Shown: positions 1-6,758 of the stretch, piece after piece
Layout: each line of letters opens with the position of its first letter
Numbering within the stretch: the first letter of the stretch is position 1
NCBI GenBank assembly: GCA_031274115.1
Contig: JAISQP010000142.1
Coordinates: 1 to 8,830, forward strand
Length of the DNA stretch: 8,830 bases
Reading direction: 5' to 3'
Source of the DNA: Synergistaceae bacterium
GTDB lineage: Bacteria > Synergistota > Synergistia > Synergistales > Synergistaceae
The notes under the pieces: generated by a model
Databases searched by the model: none
What the model saw: only the letters and a program-made list of their open reading frames with translations
What the model was told of the DNA's origin: nothing
Translations under genes and position numbers: made by a program

Positions 1-15
1 CCATTCCCGTGTCGC

Positions 16-44
16 TTGACATCGGCAAATTTTAGAATTAAAAT
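16..44 (+). promoter_or_regulatory. Sigma-70-type promoter P1 (distal)
   Basis: The -35 element TTGACA (16-21) and the -10 element TAAAAT (39-44) are separated by the optimal 17 bp. Transcription should start near 51-52, immediately before or inside the palindrome at 53-67. The same arrangement recurs at 160-188 and 2017-2045, which strongly supports a real promoter. Hexamers and spacing are read directly; activity is inferred. Confidence 0.82.
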
Positions 45-52
45 CCTTTTGT

Positions 53-67
53 TGCGAATAATTCGCA
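53..67. promoter_or_regulatory. Zur-type operator, copy 1
   Basis: TGCGAATAATTCGCA is a perfect 7-1-7 inverted repeat centred at 60. Its geometry and AATnATT core match the Zur/Fur/PerR operators known from Bacillus. It begins 8 bp after the -10 hexamer and covers the expected start site, so a bound repressor would block RNA polymerase. A Fur-family regulator gene lies in the same locus at 3767-4183. Zur rather than Fur is inferred from the zinc-related neighbours. Confidence 0.82.
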
Positions 68-159
68 TATACTTCAAAGTCAGGTTTGCGAGAGAGGGGG
101 CGAGAAGCGGTCGGCCACATGCGGACTTGGCAATGAGTGCCACTCTATTCCCGTGTCGC

Positions 160-188
160 TTGACACCGGCAAATTTTAGAATTAAAAT
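160..188 (+). promoter_or_regulatory. Sigma-70-type promoter P2 (proximal)
   Basis: TTGACA (160-165), a 17-bp spacer and TAAAAT (183-188) form the second copy of promoter P1. The predicted start near 195-197 would give a leader of about 165 nt before the GTG start at 364. I recognise no known riboswitch in that leader. Confidence 0.82.
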
Positions 189-196
189 CCTTTTGT

Positions 197-211
197 TGCG
201 AATAATTCGCA
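197..211. promoter_or_regulatory. Zur-type operator, copy 2
   Basis: This is a second, identical TGCGAATAATTCGCA palindrome centred at 204, 144 bp from the first and 8 bp after the -10 hexamer of P2. The two centres are 144 bp apart, roughly 14 helical turns. Cooperative repressor binding or tighter repression is therefore possible, but this is inference. Confidence 0.82.
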
Positions 212-363
212 TATACTTCAAAGTCGGGTTTGCGAGAGAGGAGGCGAGGGCCGCTCGGCCATAACGAGCATAGCTGACAAAAGTGTTGCTTAAAGCGAAT
301 AAACGACATGAGGATTGCTTATCATTGGGGTTTTAATCCCTATCCCTGGGAGGAGGTTTTTTG

Positions 364-1890
364 GTGAAATTCTGGAAAAATTTCTTGACGTTCGCGGTTT
401 GCATCGCTTTCGCTTTCAGTTTCGCTTTCGCCGATATCCGAGCGGCGTCCGCCGCTAACGCGCCGAAGATCGAGTGGGAGTATTCGTACGGCGGTTCCGG
501 GGAGGACGAGATTAACTCCATCCGGCAGACGACGGACGGCGGTTATGTTTTTGCCGCTGCGTCCGCAAGCCCGAATGACGGCGACGTAAGAGGCAATCAA
601 GGGCTGTCGGACTATTGGGTAGTAAAGCTCGACGACAAAGGGCTCAAGATGTGGGCGAAGTCATACGGAGGAACGAGTTCAGACTATGCGCTCGATATTG
701 TGCAGACAACAGCCGGAGACTATGTCGTTACTGGAAAAACCAGGTCGGACATTGTGTTCCCGCCCAACGCCAGCGATTACCCGCGTCCCAACAAGGGCGG
801 AGAGGACGCCTGGATGGTGAGGATCGATGAATACGGCGAGTTAGTGTGGACGCTTACAAGCCCGCGCGGCGGCTCATTTGACGAATCCCTTTCGTCCGTC
901 GTGCAGTCGCCCGGGTTGTTCCACTGGGACTATGACGATAATGATTATCTGCACTTCGCGTTGGCCGGGTACTCCGCGTCGAGTCACGATCAAGTGGGCG
1001 ATAACAGCGGCGAACGCGACTTCTGGATAATAAGGCTGTACGATCATCATGACCACTATCACGGACATATATGGAAGACCTTTGGAGGCTCGGGAGACGA
1101 CGAAGCCAAATCGATTCAGAACGCGAACGGCGGAGGATATATCGTCGGAGGGACGACCTTCTCCAATGACGGCGACGTGGCGGGAGAAAACCACGGCGGG
1201 GCCGACTGCTGGATACTTAAACTCGACGATGACTTAAACATAATTAACAAGAGGACAATCGGCGGAAGCGAAAACGACTATTTCAGCGCCATTCGCGCCA
1301 CATCAGACAACGGCTATATAGTAGCCGGCTATAAGGAGTTGGATCACGGGGATCATTCGCATATCAACTACTGGGTCGTCAAACTCGACGCAGACCTCGA
1401 AATTGAATGGGAAAAGGATCTCGTGTTCGGCGAAAGCCTCGACGAGGCCAGGGACATCCGGCAGACAAGCGACGGCGGATATATCATAGCCGGAGTCTCT
1501 GAGTTACACGACGACGACGACCACGATCATGACGACGGTCACGAAGACGGTGAAAGCGACGTCCTCATTGTGAAGCTCGACCCGACGGGAGAGGTCGAAT
1601 GGACGATGCTGCTCGGCGGTTCTTTACACGATGAGGCAAACTCGATACAGCAGACCTCTGACGGTGGATATATCATCGGCGGAACATCCCGTTCAAGCGA
1701 CGGCGACGTCAGCAAAAACAACGGTTCTGGCGACTGCTGGGTAGTCAAGCTCGCGCAGGAGGAAAAAACACCCGTCAATGTCTCTGATGGGAGCAGCGGC
1801 GGATGCGACTCGGGATCCGGTTCATTCTTGTTTTTGTCAGCGATAGGAGCGGCCGCGTTGATACGGAGGGCGCTTTTCGGGAATAGCTGA
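364..1890 (+). CDS. Exported seven-repeat propeller-like protein with His-rich loops and Synerg-CTERM
   Basis: The GTG start at 364 is preferred over TTG at 361 because AGGAGG (351-356) then sits 7 nt away. The 508-residue product has a signal peptide (Lys2/Lys5, hydrophobic 7-23, cleavage around 23-31). Seven related repeats of roughly 50-75 residues follow, with recurring W-x-x-x-x-GG, SIQQTSDGGYIIGG-like and DCWVVKLD-like strands, as in a seven-bladed beta-propeller. Three repeats carry His/Asp-rich loops: 228-235 (HHDHYHGH), 328-333 (HGDHSH) and 382-399 (HDDDDHDHDDGHEDGESD). The tail from Gly479-Gly480-Cys481, with a helix at about 487-499 and Arg501-Arg502, fits the Synergistetes Synerg-CTERM sorting domain, implying processing and surface anchoring. 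The duplicated Zur-type operators upstream suggest expression under zinc limitation and a role in binding or storing zinc at the envelope. No enzymatic motif is visible. The fold and signals are fairly sure; the zinc role is inferred. Confidence 0.88.
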   Translation: MKFWKNFLTFAVCIAFAFSFAFADIRAASAANAPKIEWEYSYGGSGEDEINSIRQTTDGGYVFAAASASPNDGDVRGNQGLSDYWVVKLDDKGLKMWAKSYGGTSSDYALDIVQTTAGDYVVTGKTRSDIVFPPNASDYPRPNKGGEDAWMVRIDEYGELVWTLTSPRGGSFDESLSSVVQSPGLFHWDYDDNDYLHFALAGYSASSHDQVGDNSGERDFWIIRLYDHHDHYHGHIWKTFGGSGDDEAKSIQNANGGGYIVGGTTFSNDGDVAGENHGGADCWILKLDDDLNIINKRTIGGSENDYFSAIRATSDNGYIVAGYKELDHGDHSHINYWVVKLDADLEIEWEKDLVFGESLDEARDIRQTSDGGYIIAGVSELHDDDDHDHDDGHEDGESDVLIVKLDPTGEVEWTMLLGGSLHDEANSIQQTSDGGYIIGGTSRSSDGDVSKNNGSGDCWVVKLAQEEKTPVNVSDGSSGGCDSGSGSFLFLSAIGAAALIRRALFGNS

Positions 1891-1926
1891 CTGATGGTGA
1901 AAAAGCTGCAAAGCGCTGGGGAAGTG

Positions 1927-1972
1927 AACCCGGATATCCTTGCAGTTCACGCGAGGGATAAATATCCGGGTT
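1927..1972 (+). terminator. Possible terminator hairpin after the propeller gene
   Basis: AACCCGGATAT (1927-1937) and ATATCCGGGTT (1962-1972) form a perfect 11-bp stem with a 24-nt loop, followed by a weak U-rich tail (tttgctattt). It lies 36 bp past the stop codon and before the promoter at 2017, so it probably separates the two transcripts. The large loop and interrupted T tract make it a poor intrinsic terminator. A competing 6-bp pairing, GTGAAC/GTTCAC (1924-1950), is possible. Confidence 0.45.
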
Positions 1973-2016
1973 TGCTATTTGCCGCGCGTCGGCTGATTCT
2001 GGATCGACCCGATTCC

Positions 2017-2045
2017 TTGACAAGCGGCTGTTCGCGGCTTAAAAT
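2017..2045 (+). promoter_or_regulatory. Sigma-70-type promoter P3 of the zinc operon
   Basis: TTGACA (2017-2022), 17 bp and TAAAAT (2040-2045) repeat the design of P1 and P2, including the conserved TTAAAATCC context. The sequence around these elements is otherwise unlike the upstream repeat, so conservation is confined to functional parts. The expected start near 2052 gives a leader of about 60 nt before the ATG at 2112. Confidence 0.82.
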
Positions 2046-2052
2046 CCACATT

Positions 2053-2071
2053 AATGCGAATAATTCGCATT
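2053..2071. promoter_or_regulatory. Zur-type operator of the zinc operon
   Basis: AATGCGAATAATTCGCATT is a perfect 9-1-9 palindrome centred at 2062. It contains the same 15-bp core as the two upstream operators. The core begins 9 bp after the -10 hexamer, over the predicted start site. The operon it precedes encodes a zinc-type ABC transporter and a Fur-family regulator, so negative autoregulation by Zur is the simplest reading. Confidence 0.85.
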
Positions 2072-2111
2072 CGTCAAATCAGCGTTCCTAAAGATAGGCG
2101 CGATCGATAAT

Positions 2112-2876
2112 ATGAATGAAATTGTCAGCGTAAACGATTTAAGCTTCAGATACAGCGAAGCGCCGGTTTTTTCACAGGTGAGCTTCTCGATTAGCAGGGG
2201 GGATTTTGTGGTCTTCATCGGCGCGAACGGCGCCGGGAAGAGCACCCTTTTTCGCCTTCTCCTGGGCGAGCTGACCCCGCCCACGGGAGAGGTTCGTCTG
2301 TTCGGAGAGCAATGGGGGCGCTTCAATAAGCGGCATGTGATCGGCTACCTTCAGCAGAACAGGTTTGCGGCGAACGTCGATTTTCCGGCCACGGTAGAAG
2401 AAGTCGTGATGGCGAATCTGTTTTTACAGATAGGCTTTCTGCGTTTTCCCAAAAAAGAGCACAGGAAAAAAGTCGCGGAAGCGCTCGAACAGGCCGGCAT
2501 GGAGGAGTTCGCGAAGAGAAGGATCGGCGACCTCTCCGGAGGGCAGCTTCAAAGGGCGATGCTGGCGAGCGTTCTCGTGAACGACCCCGAATTGCTGCTG
2601 CTCGACGAGCCCACGAGCGGAGTCGACTCATCCGCCGTTCAGTCGCTCTTCGATCTGCTTGCCGCGATGAACAGGGATTCGAGCCTGACGGTCATGATGA
2701 TAACGCACGATATCGGCAGGGCGATAGAGTACGCGTCGAGGATACTCTGCCTCGAAAACGGCTCTCTCGTCGAGCTGGACAAAGCGCAGGTGTACGAGGA
2801 ATTGTCGCACAAGCATAAACACCCGGCACAAAGCGCGCGGCTGCGGGAAAAAGCGGGCGTTCATGTCGATTTTTGA
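2112..2876 (+). CDS. znuC: Zinc/metal ABC transporter ATP-binding protein
   Basis: This 254-residue cytoplasmic ATPase would power metal import through the membrane subunit encoded next. Visible motifs are Walker A GANGAGKST (37-45), Q-loop at 81-82, signature LSGGQ (141-145), Walker B LLLLDEP (161-167) and the switch His199 in ITHD. The length and C-terminal region fit the Mn/Zn transporter ATPase family (COG1121). A His cluster, HKHKH (233-237), near the C-terminus could sense or bind metal; this is inference. The start is the first ATG after the operator; its ribosome binding site is weak (AGG at 2096-2098, 13 nt away). The stop overlaps the next gene by 14 bp, indicating translational coupling. 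The zinc assignment, rather than manganese, rests on the Zur-type operator and the CobW neighbours. No substrate-binding protein gene is adjacent. Confidence 0.9.
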   Translation: MNEIVSVNDLSFRYSEAPVFSQVSFSISRGDFVVFIGANGAGKSTLFRLLLGELTPPTGEVRLFGEQWGRFNKRHVIGYLQQNRFAANVDFPATVEEVVMANLFLQIGFLRFPKKEHRKKVAEALEQAGMEEFAKRRIGDLSGGQLQRAMLASVLVNDPELLLLDEPTSGVDSSAVQSLFDLLAAMNRDSSLTVMMITHDIGRAIEYASRILCLENGSLVELDKAQVYEELSHKHKHPAQSARLREKAGVHVDF

Positions 2877-3690
2877 GTACGAGTTCATGCGCAGGGCGTT
2901 TATCGTCGGCATTCTGCTGGCAGTCATCATCCCCTGTATTGGGATAGTCGTCGTGCTGAAGCGCCTTTCCTTGATAGGAGACGCCCTCTCCCACTCCTCC
3001 CTGGCCGGCGTGGCCGCCGGGCTCGTTATCGGAATCAACCCGATATTGGGCGCCGTCGCGACCTGTATCGCGGCCGCGCTCTGTATCGAGGCGATACGCA
3101 GAAAGATACCCCAGTACGCGGACATATCCCTCGCCGTCATACTCTCGGCAAGCGTCGGAATGGCCGGCGTGCTGTCTGGGTTTGTCAAAAACGCCGCCAA
3201 CTTCAACAGCTTTCTGTTCGGAAGCGTCATAGCTTTCAGCGATTTCGAGATGGTTCTGGTCGTGTGCGTCAGCGTCGTGGTCACGCTTGCGTTTGTGCTG
3301 CTGCACAAGGAGCTGTTCTTCATCGCCTTCGACGAGAGGGCCGCTCGTCTGGCCGGCGTGCCGGTGCGCGCTGTAAATACGATCTTCACGATACTCACGG
3401 CAGTCACTATTTCGGTAGCCTCACGAACGGTGGGAGTGTTGATAGTCTCCTCCCTGATGGTCGTGCCCGTCGCCTGCGCCATGCAATTCAGGGGGAGCTA
3501 CAAGCGGACCGTAGTACATTCAATCTGCTTTGCTGTCGCTTTCACCGCGGCCGGGCTCTATATCTCCTACTACGCGAAGCTCAAACCCGGGGGGACCATC
3601 GTGCTGCTGGGGGTCGCGTGTCTTTTTCTGATTTTATTTCTGAGACAGGGCCTGTCTATCCTCAGAGGCAGGAAGAACAAAAATCGATGA
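2863..3690 (+). CDS. znuB: Zinc/metal ABC transporter permease
   Basis: This 275-residue integral membrane protein of the ABC-3 family (ZnuB/MntB/TroC type) would form the metal channel with the ATPase encoded just upstream. Most of the chain is hydrophobic, with about eight or nine likely helices (first around 12-32, last around 245-261). The family-typical LIGDALSHSSLAGVAAG (37-53) is present. A cytoplasmic coupling loop around FDERAARLAGVPV (156-168) and the segment GVLIVSSLMVVPVA (191-204) also fit. The ATG at 2863 lies inside the 3' end of the ATPase gene, so translation is probably coupled. The C-terminus is basic (RGRKNKNR). Metal specificity cannot be read from the sequence; zinc is inferred from context. 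Confidence 0.9.
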   Translation: MSIFEYEFMRRAFIVGILLAVIIPCIGIVVVLKRLSLIGDALSHSSLAGVAAGLVIGINPILGAVATCIAAALCIEAIRRKIPQYADISLAVILSASVGMAGVLSGFVKNAANFNSFLFGSVIAFSDFEMVLVVCVSVVVTLAFVLLHKELFFIAFDERAARLAGVPVRAVNTIFTILTAVTISVASRTVGVLIVSSLMVVPVACAMQFRGSYKRTVVHSICFAVAFTAAGLYISYYAKLKPGGTIVLLGVACLFLILFLRQGLSILRGRKNKNR

Positions 3691-3766
3691 AACGTAGTAT
3701 GATGTTGGCGTAGAACGCCGTCTCTCCCGGCGGCTTGCGCGAGTCCCGTATTGTGAGGTGATTTAC

Positions 3767-4183
3767 ATGGACGAGCACAAAACAGGATGGCCCTCCAATA
3801 TAAAAAAAACGAGGCAGAGGCAGAGCGTGCTCGCCATACTGGAGCGCTCCGACAAGCCTTTGAGCGCCGCGGATATTTGCTCCCTCACGAAAGAGGCGGG
3901 GGAGGCCGTGTGGCTCTCGACCGTATATAGAATACTGGAGCTGTTCACGAAAAAGGGGGTCGTCGTTAAAGTCTCCGTGCTTAACAACGACTTCGCGCTT
4001 TACGAGATGAACCGTTTCGAGCATAAGCACTACGCCGTCTGCGTGAGCTGCCACAAAGTCGTTCAAATGGATAACTGCCCGATGGAGAGGTTTATCCCCG
4101 AGATCGAGGACAGCGATTTCCACGTGACAGGGCACAAAGTGGAGATTTACGGCTATTGCAAAGAGTGCGACGCGAAATGGTAA
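3767..4183 (+). CDS. zur: Fur-family metalloregulator, probably Zur
   Basis: This 138-residue DNA-binding repressor should bind the TGCGAATAATTCGCA palindromes when zinc is replete. An N-terminal winged helix includes KTRQRQSVLAIL (14-25) and the recognition region STVYRILELFTKKGVV (51-66). The dimerisation and metal half has HKH (86-88), Cys92-x-x-Cys95-His, His119, His123 and the C-terminal Cys131-x-x-Cys134 pair, the structural-zinc cysteines of the family. The ATG at 3767 is preferred over the upstream GTG at 3758 because GAGGTG (3755-3760) is spaced 6 nt from it. It lies 76 nt after the permease and 34 nt before the CobW gene, so it is probably co-transcribed and autoregulated. Zur rather than Fur or PerR is inferred from the zinc-related neighbours. 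Confidence 0.87.
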   Translation: MDEHKTGWPSNIKKTRQRQSVLAILERSDKPLSAADICSLTKEAGEAVWLSTVYRILELFTKKGVVVKVSVLNNDFALYEMNRFEHKHYAVCVSCHKVVQMDNCPMERFIPEIEDSDFHVTGHKVEIYGYCKECDAKW

Positions 4184-4217
4184 CGCGCGGGGACAGCGCT
4201 CGATTGGAGGAGAACTA

Positions 4218-5141
4218 ATGGCGGCAAAAATATATATCGTATCGGGGTTCCTGGGCGCCGGAAAGACTACGCTGATTCAAAAGATGATCGGCGAGGCCTT
4301 CCTGAAGGACAAGACTGTGATAGTGGAGAACGATTTCGGCGAGGCAAGCGTCGACGCCGCTCTGCTCGGTTCGGGCGGCGCGGAGGTGGCGGAGATAAAT
4401 TCAGGGTGCATCTGCTGTAATCTGTCCGGCGATTTTATAGACTCCCTGAAAGGCCTGCTCAAGCGCTTCAAGCCGGACAGAGTGATAATCGAGCCCTCTG
4501 GCGTAGCCAAGCTGTCCGACGTCGCGGAGGCGTGCTCGGACGGCAAGATCGCCGGCCTTGCGGAGGTATGCAAGAAGATCACGGTCGTGGACGCGACCAG
4601 ATGCAAAAAATACCTCGACAACTTCGGCGAGTTCTTCGAGGATCAGATACGGCGCGCAGACGTCATCCTGCTCAACAGAGCCGAGGAGTCCGCGGACAAA
4701 ACCGCCGAAGCCCTGAACATCGTCGGGGAGATCAATAAAGACGCGCCGGTCTTCAAAAAACCGTGGGACCGGCTCAGGGTCTCCGAGATATTGTCCCCGG
4801 CCGTCTCCGCGCGCTCTGACGAACACGGCCATGGCGATCCGCTTTGCTGTGACGGGCACGATCATTCGGCGGATGATTTTTTCGATACGGTCACCCTGCG
4901 CCCCGGGCGCGCGTTCAGCGCGGAGGATTTAAAAAACCTCGCCGCTAAGATGGAGGGGCTCTCTAGCGGGGTGCTCCGGGCGAAGGGCATCGTTCGGGGG
5001 GAGAGCGGATATTTGAACCTGCAGTACGTCCCGGGGGATATAAAAATCGAGGACGCCCCGACGGCCGGCGATATAGTATGTTTCATAGGCCGGGATCTGA
5101 ACAGGGCGGAGCTGGCTGGCTTGTTCCGCGACGGGAAATAG
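4218..5141 (+). CDS. CobW/COG0523 family GTPase, probable zinc metallochaperone
   Basis: This 307-residue G3E GTPase of the CobW/YciC/ZigA group is thought to deliver metal to target proteins under zinc limitation. Walker A GFLGAGKTT (10-18), the hallmark metal motif GCICCNL (63-69; Cys64, Cys66, Cys67) and EPSG (92-95) are intact. The base-recognition motif reads NRAE (153-156) instead of NKxD, which may relax nucleotide choice. A linker rich in metal ligands, HGHGDPLCCDGHDH (203-216), precedes the C-terminal CobW_C domain (about 220-305). The start is well supported by GGAGG (4206-4210) and the VSGFLGAGKTT context. Only 8 nt separate it from the next gene, which itself begins with a related GTPase domain. 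A cobalamin role is unlikely because no cobalamin genes are nearby. Client proteins are unknown. Confidence 0.9.
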   Translation: MAAKIYIVSGFLGAGKTTLIQKMIGEAFLKDKTVIVENDFGEASVDAALLGSGGAEVAEINSGCICCNLSGDFIDSLKGLLKRFKPDRVIIEPSGVAKLSDVAEACSDGKIAGLAEVCKKITVVDATRCKKYLDNFGEFFEDQIRRADVILLNRAEESADKTAEALNIVGEINKDAPVFKKPWDRLRVSEILSPAVSARSDEHGHGDPLCCDGHDHSADDFFDTVTLRPGRAFSAEDLKNLAAKMEGLSSGVLRAKGIVRGESGYLNLQYVPGDIKIEDAPTAGDIVCFIGRDLNRAELAGLFRDGK

Positions 5142-5149
5142 CCCGCGGC

Positions 5150-6724
5150 ATGAGGATACCGGTTTACGTCGTCACCGGTTTTTTGGACTCCGGCAAGACT
5201 ACCTTTTTGAACAATCTGCTCAACAGGCGCGACTGGCTTGATTCATCGGTCCTCGTCGTCCAGTTCGAGTCGGGAGAAACGGACTTTCACAGCGAGAACG
5301 GCAACTGTGAAAACGTCGTGTTCCCCAAAAAAACGCTGGAGTCCGAGCCCGAGGAGATCGTCCAAAAACTCGGTTCATATCTCGAAGGAAATAATTTCGA
5401 CGAGGTATGGATAGAGTGGAACGGAGTGGAGCCCTTCTCCAGGCTTCACGAAATGCTCCTGCGCCCCGAGTTGGGAAAATTTTGCAAAATCGGCAGTGTC
5501 GTGCATGTCGCCGACGCCGCCCAACTCGAAGCGTTGATGGGGAAAAGCGGCGGCGCGCTGCTCGAGCAGATCGCGAGCAGCGACCTCGCGGTCGTGAGAA
5601 ACATCCGGCAGGCGAGGGAATCCGGCATGAGGAAAGTCAAGAACCTGATCGAGGCCGTCAACCCCGGCGTTCGCGTCTGCGACATACTTGCTTACGACGA
5701 GATATACAAAGGCCTCTTCGAAAAAAAGAGGTCCTCCCTGCTGGCGTTTCTCCTCTCCGCGATTTTCCTCATCTGGCTTTACCTCTTCTTCAAACCCATC
5801 CTGGAGATGGCGGAGATTCCGGTGAACAAAATCGTGAACGTCTTTTTGGGCATCGCGCTTCAGGCCATTCCGTTCCTGATGATCGGAACGCTCCTCTCGT
5901 CGGCGATAGAGATATTCGTCAGCAGGGACGCGATCGAGCGAAGGTTTCCCAAAACGACCGGAATGGGCGTCCTGACCGCGATAGCGGCCGGTTTCTTCCT
6001 GCCGGTCTGCGACTGCGCGTCGATCCCCATCTTCAGAAGCCTCGTGAGGAAGAAGATTCCGCTCCCGGCGGCTGTTGCCTTCATGATGTCAGCGCCGGTC
6101 ATCAACCCTGTCGTTATTCTGTCAACGTACTATGCTTTCAGCGGGAACGTGCGAATCCTCCTCGGACGAATCGCGGGCGGCGTGATTTCGGCGGTCATAA
6201 TCGGGCTCTCTTTCGCCGTGATGCCCCCGAAGGGCCCCGTCTCGTCCGGGGGCGCCATGGGGTCTGTCATGTGCGGATGCGGCTGTTTCGAGGACGCGGA
6301 ATCGGTCACGACGCTCAGGGGAAAGACCGCGCTTTTTTTGAGGCACGCTCAGTCCGAGTTTTTTAACGCGGGGAAATATCTTATGACCGGCATCTTCATA
6401 TCGTCCATCTTTCAGGCGACCGGCGCGACTGTTTTCGCGACCGCGAGAGGCGGCGCCGGCCTGGCGATTTCGATGATAATAACGATGCTGCTGGGGTTTA
6501 TGCTGTCCCTCTGCTCGTCCTCGGACGCCATTGTGGCGCGCAGCTTCGCGAATCAGTTTCCCCTCGGCGCCGTCATGGGCTTTCTGGTATTCGGCCCGAT
6601 GATGGATATAAAGAACCTCATGATGCTTTCGTACGGTTTTTCGAAGGGCTTTATAGCCAGGCTTCTGGCAGTGTCGTTCATCGTCTGTTTCGCTGTGGTT
6701 TTTCTGGGAAGTCTTATCTATTGA
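5150..6724 (+). CDS. Fusion of reduced CobW-type GTPase domain and COG0701-type permease
   Basis: The start is taken at ATG 5150, where the chain begins MRIPVYVVTGFLDSGKTT like CobW proteins; an upstream in-frame ATG at 5078 would overlap the previous gene. In the 524-residue product, residues 1-190 form a reduced G3E domain. Walker A (10-18) is intact. The CxCC motif is gone (NGNCENVVF at 50-58 instead), no NKxD is evident (VVRNIRQ, 148-154), and CobW_C is absent. Residues 195-523 form a polytopic permease of the DUF318/COG0701 (YraQ/YcgR/ArsP-like) type with PVCDCAS (285-291), MSAPVINP (313-320), LCSSSDA (454-460) and FGPMMDIKN (481-489). A cytoplasm-type loop carries CGCGC (375-379). It probably works with the YcgQ-like protein encoded 34 nt downstream. 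Transport of zinc or another metal, and its direction, are inferred and not shown. Confidence 0.87.
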   Translation: MRIPVYVVTGFLDSGKTTFLNNLLNRRDWLDSSVLVVQFESGETDFHSENGNCENVVFPKKTLESEPEEIVQKLGSYLEGNNFDEVWIEWNGVEPFSRLHEMLLRPELGKFCKIGSVVHVADAAQLEALMGKSGGALLEQIASSDLAVVRNIRQARESGMRKVKNLIEAVNPGVRVCDILAYDEIYKGLFEKKRSSLLAFLLSAIFLIWLYLFFKPILEMAEIPVNKIVNVFLGIALQAIPFLMIGTLLSSAIEIFVSRDAIERRFPKTTGMGVLTAIAAGFFLPVCDCASIPIFRSLVRKKIPLPAAVAFMMSAPVINPVVILSTYYAFSGNVRILLGRIAGGVISAVIIGLSFAVMPPKGPVSSGGAMGSVMCGCGCFEDAESVTTLRGKTALFLRHAQSEFFNAGKYLMTGIFISSIFQATGATVFATARGGAGLAISMIITMLLGFMLSLCSSSDAIVARSFANQFPLGAVMGFLVFGPMMDIKNLMMLSYGFSKGFIARLLAVSFIVCFAVVFLGSLIY

Positions 6725-6758
6725 GCGTCATATTTTACGGTTGGAGGTGGCGACGCGT

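Larger units (their letters stand above)
3..117. repeat. Tandem promoter/operator repeat, copy 1
   Basis: First copy of a direct repeat of about 115 bp; the second copy lies 144 bp downstream (147-261). By eye the copies differ at about 7 positions: 22, 82, 98, 105, 106, 107 and 110. The most diverged stretch is near the right end. Each copy holds a complete promoter and a Zur-type palindrome, so the unit is a duplicated regulatory module. The unit may continue to the left of the window, or further copies may lie there. Confidence 0.93.
147..261. repeat. Tandem promoter/operator repeat, copy 2
   Basis: Second copy of the repeat at 3-117. A unique 29-bp stretch (118-146) separates the two copies. 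The -35 hexamer, the -10 region and the palindrome are identical in both, while differences gather outside these elements. This fits selection to keep both promoters working, or a recent duplication. This copy is the proximal promoter of the exported protein gene at 364-1890. Confidence 0.93.

Noticed and set aside
16..264. Open reading frame of 82 codons on the + strand across the duplicated region
   Set aside because: It runs through both promoter-operator copies, its two halves are only the translated repeat, and it has no ribosome binding site.
295..302. GCGAATAA, a possible third operator half-site before the propeller gene
   Set aside because: The partner arm is missing (the next bases are acgac), and there is no -35/-10 pair at the expected distance.
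342..356. Small hairpin (TCCC/GGGA) that could hide the ribosome binding site of the propeller gene
   Set aside because: A 4-bp stem is too weak to claim regulation, and no known riboswitch is recognisable in the leader.
2628..3482. Long minus-strand open frames opposite the ABC transporter genes (also 2692-3306)
   Set aside because: They mirror strongly recognisable ZnuC and ZnuB coding sequence, lack family features and are a common effect of G+C-rich codon use.
3716..3732. Hairpin CGCCG-7 nt-CGGCG between znuB and zur
   Set aside because: The stem is only 5 bp and no T tract follows, so it is not a convincing terminator; I also see no promoter or Zur palindrome in this 76-nt gap.
5078..5149. 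Upstream in-frame ATG giving the fusion protein 24 more residues
   Set aside because: It would overlap the preceding CobW gene by 64 bp, and the extra residues do not resemble a CobW N-terminus, which begins at the ATG at 5150.
5407..6366. 319-codon + strand open frame inside the GTPase-permease fusion
   Set aside because: It is Arg-rich and featureless, while the overlapping frame encodes clear G3E and permease motifs.
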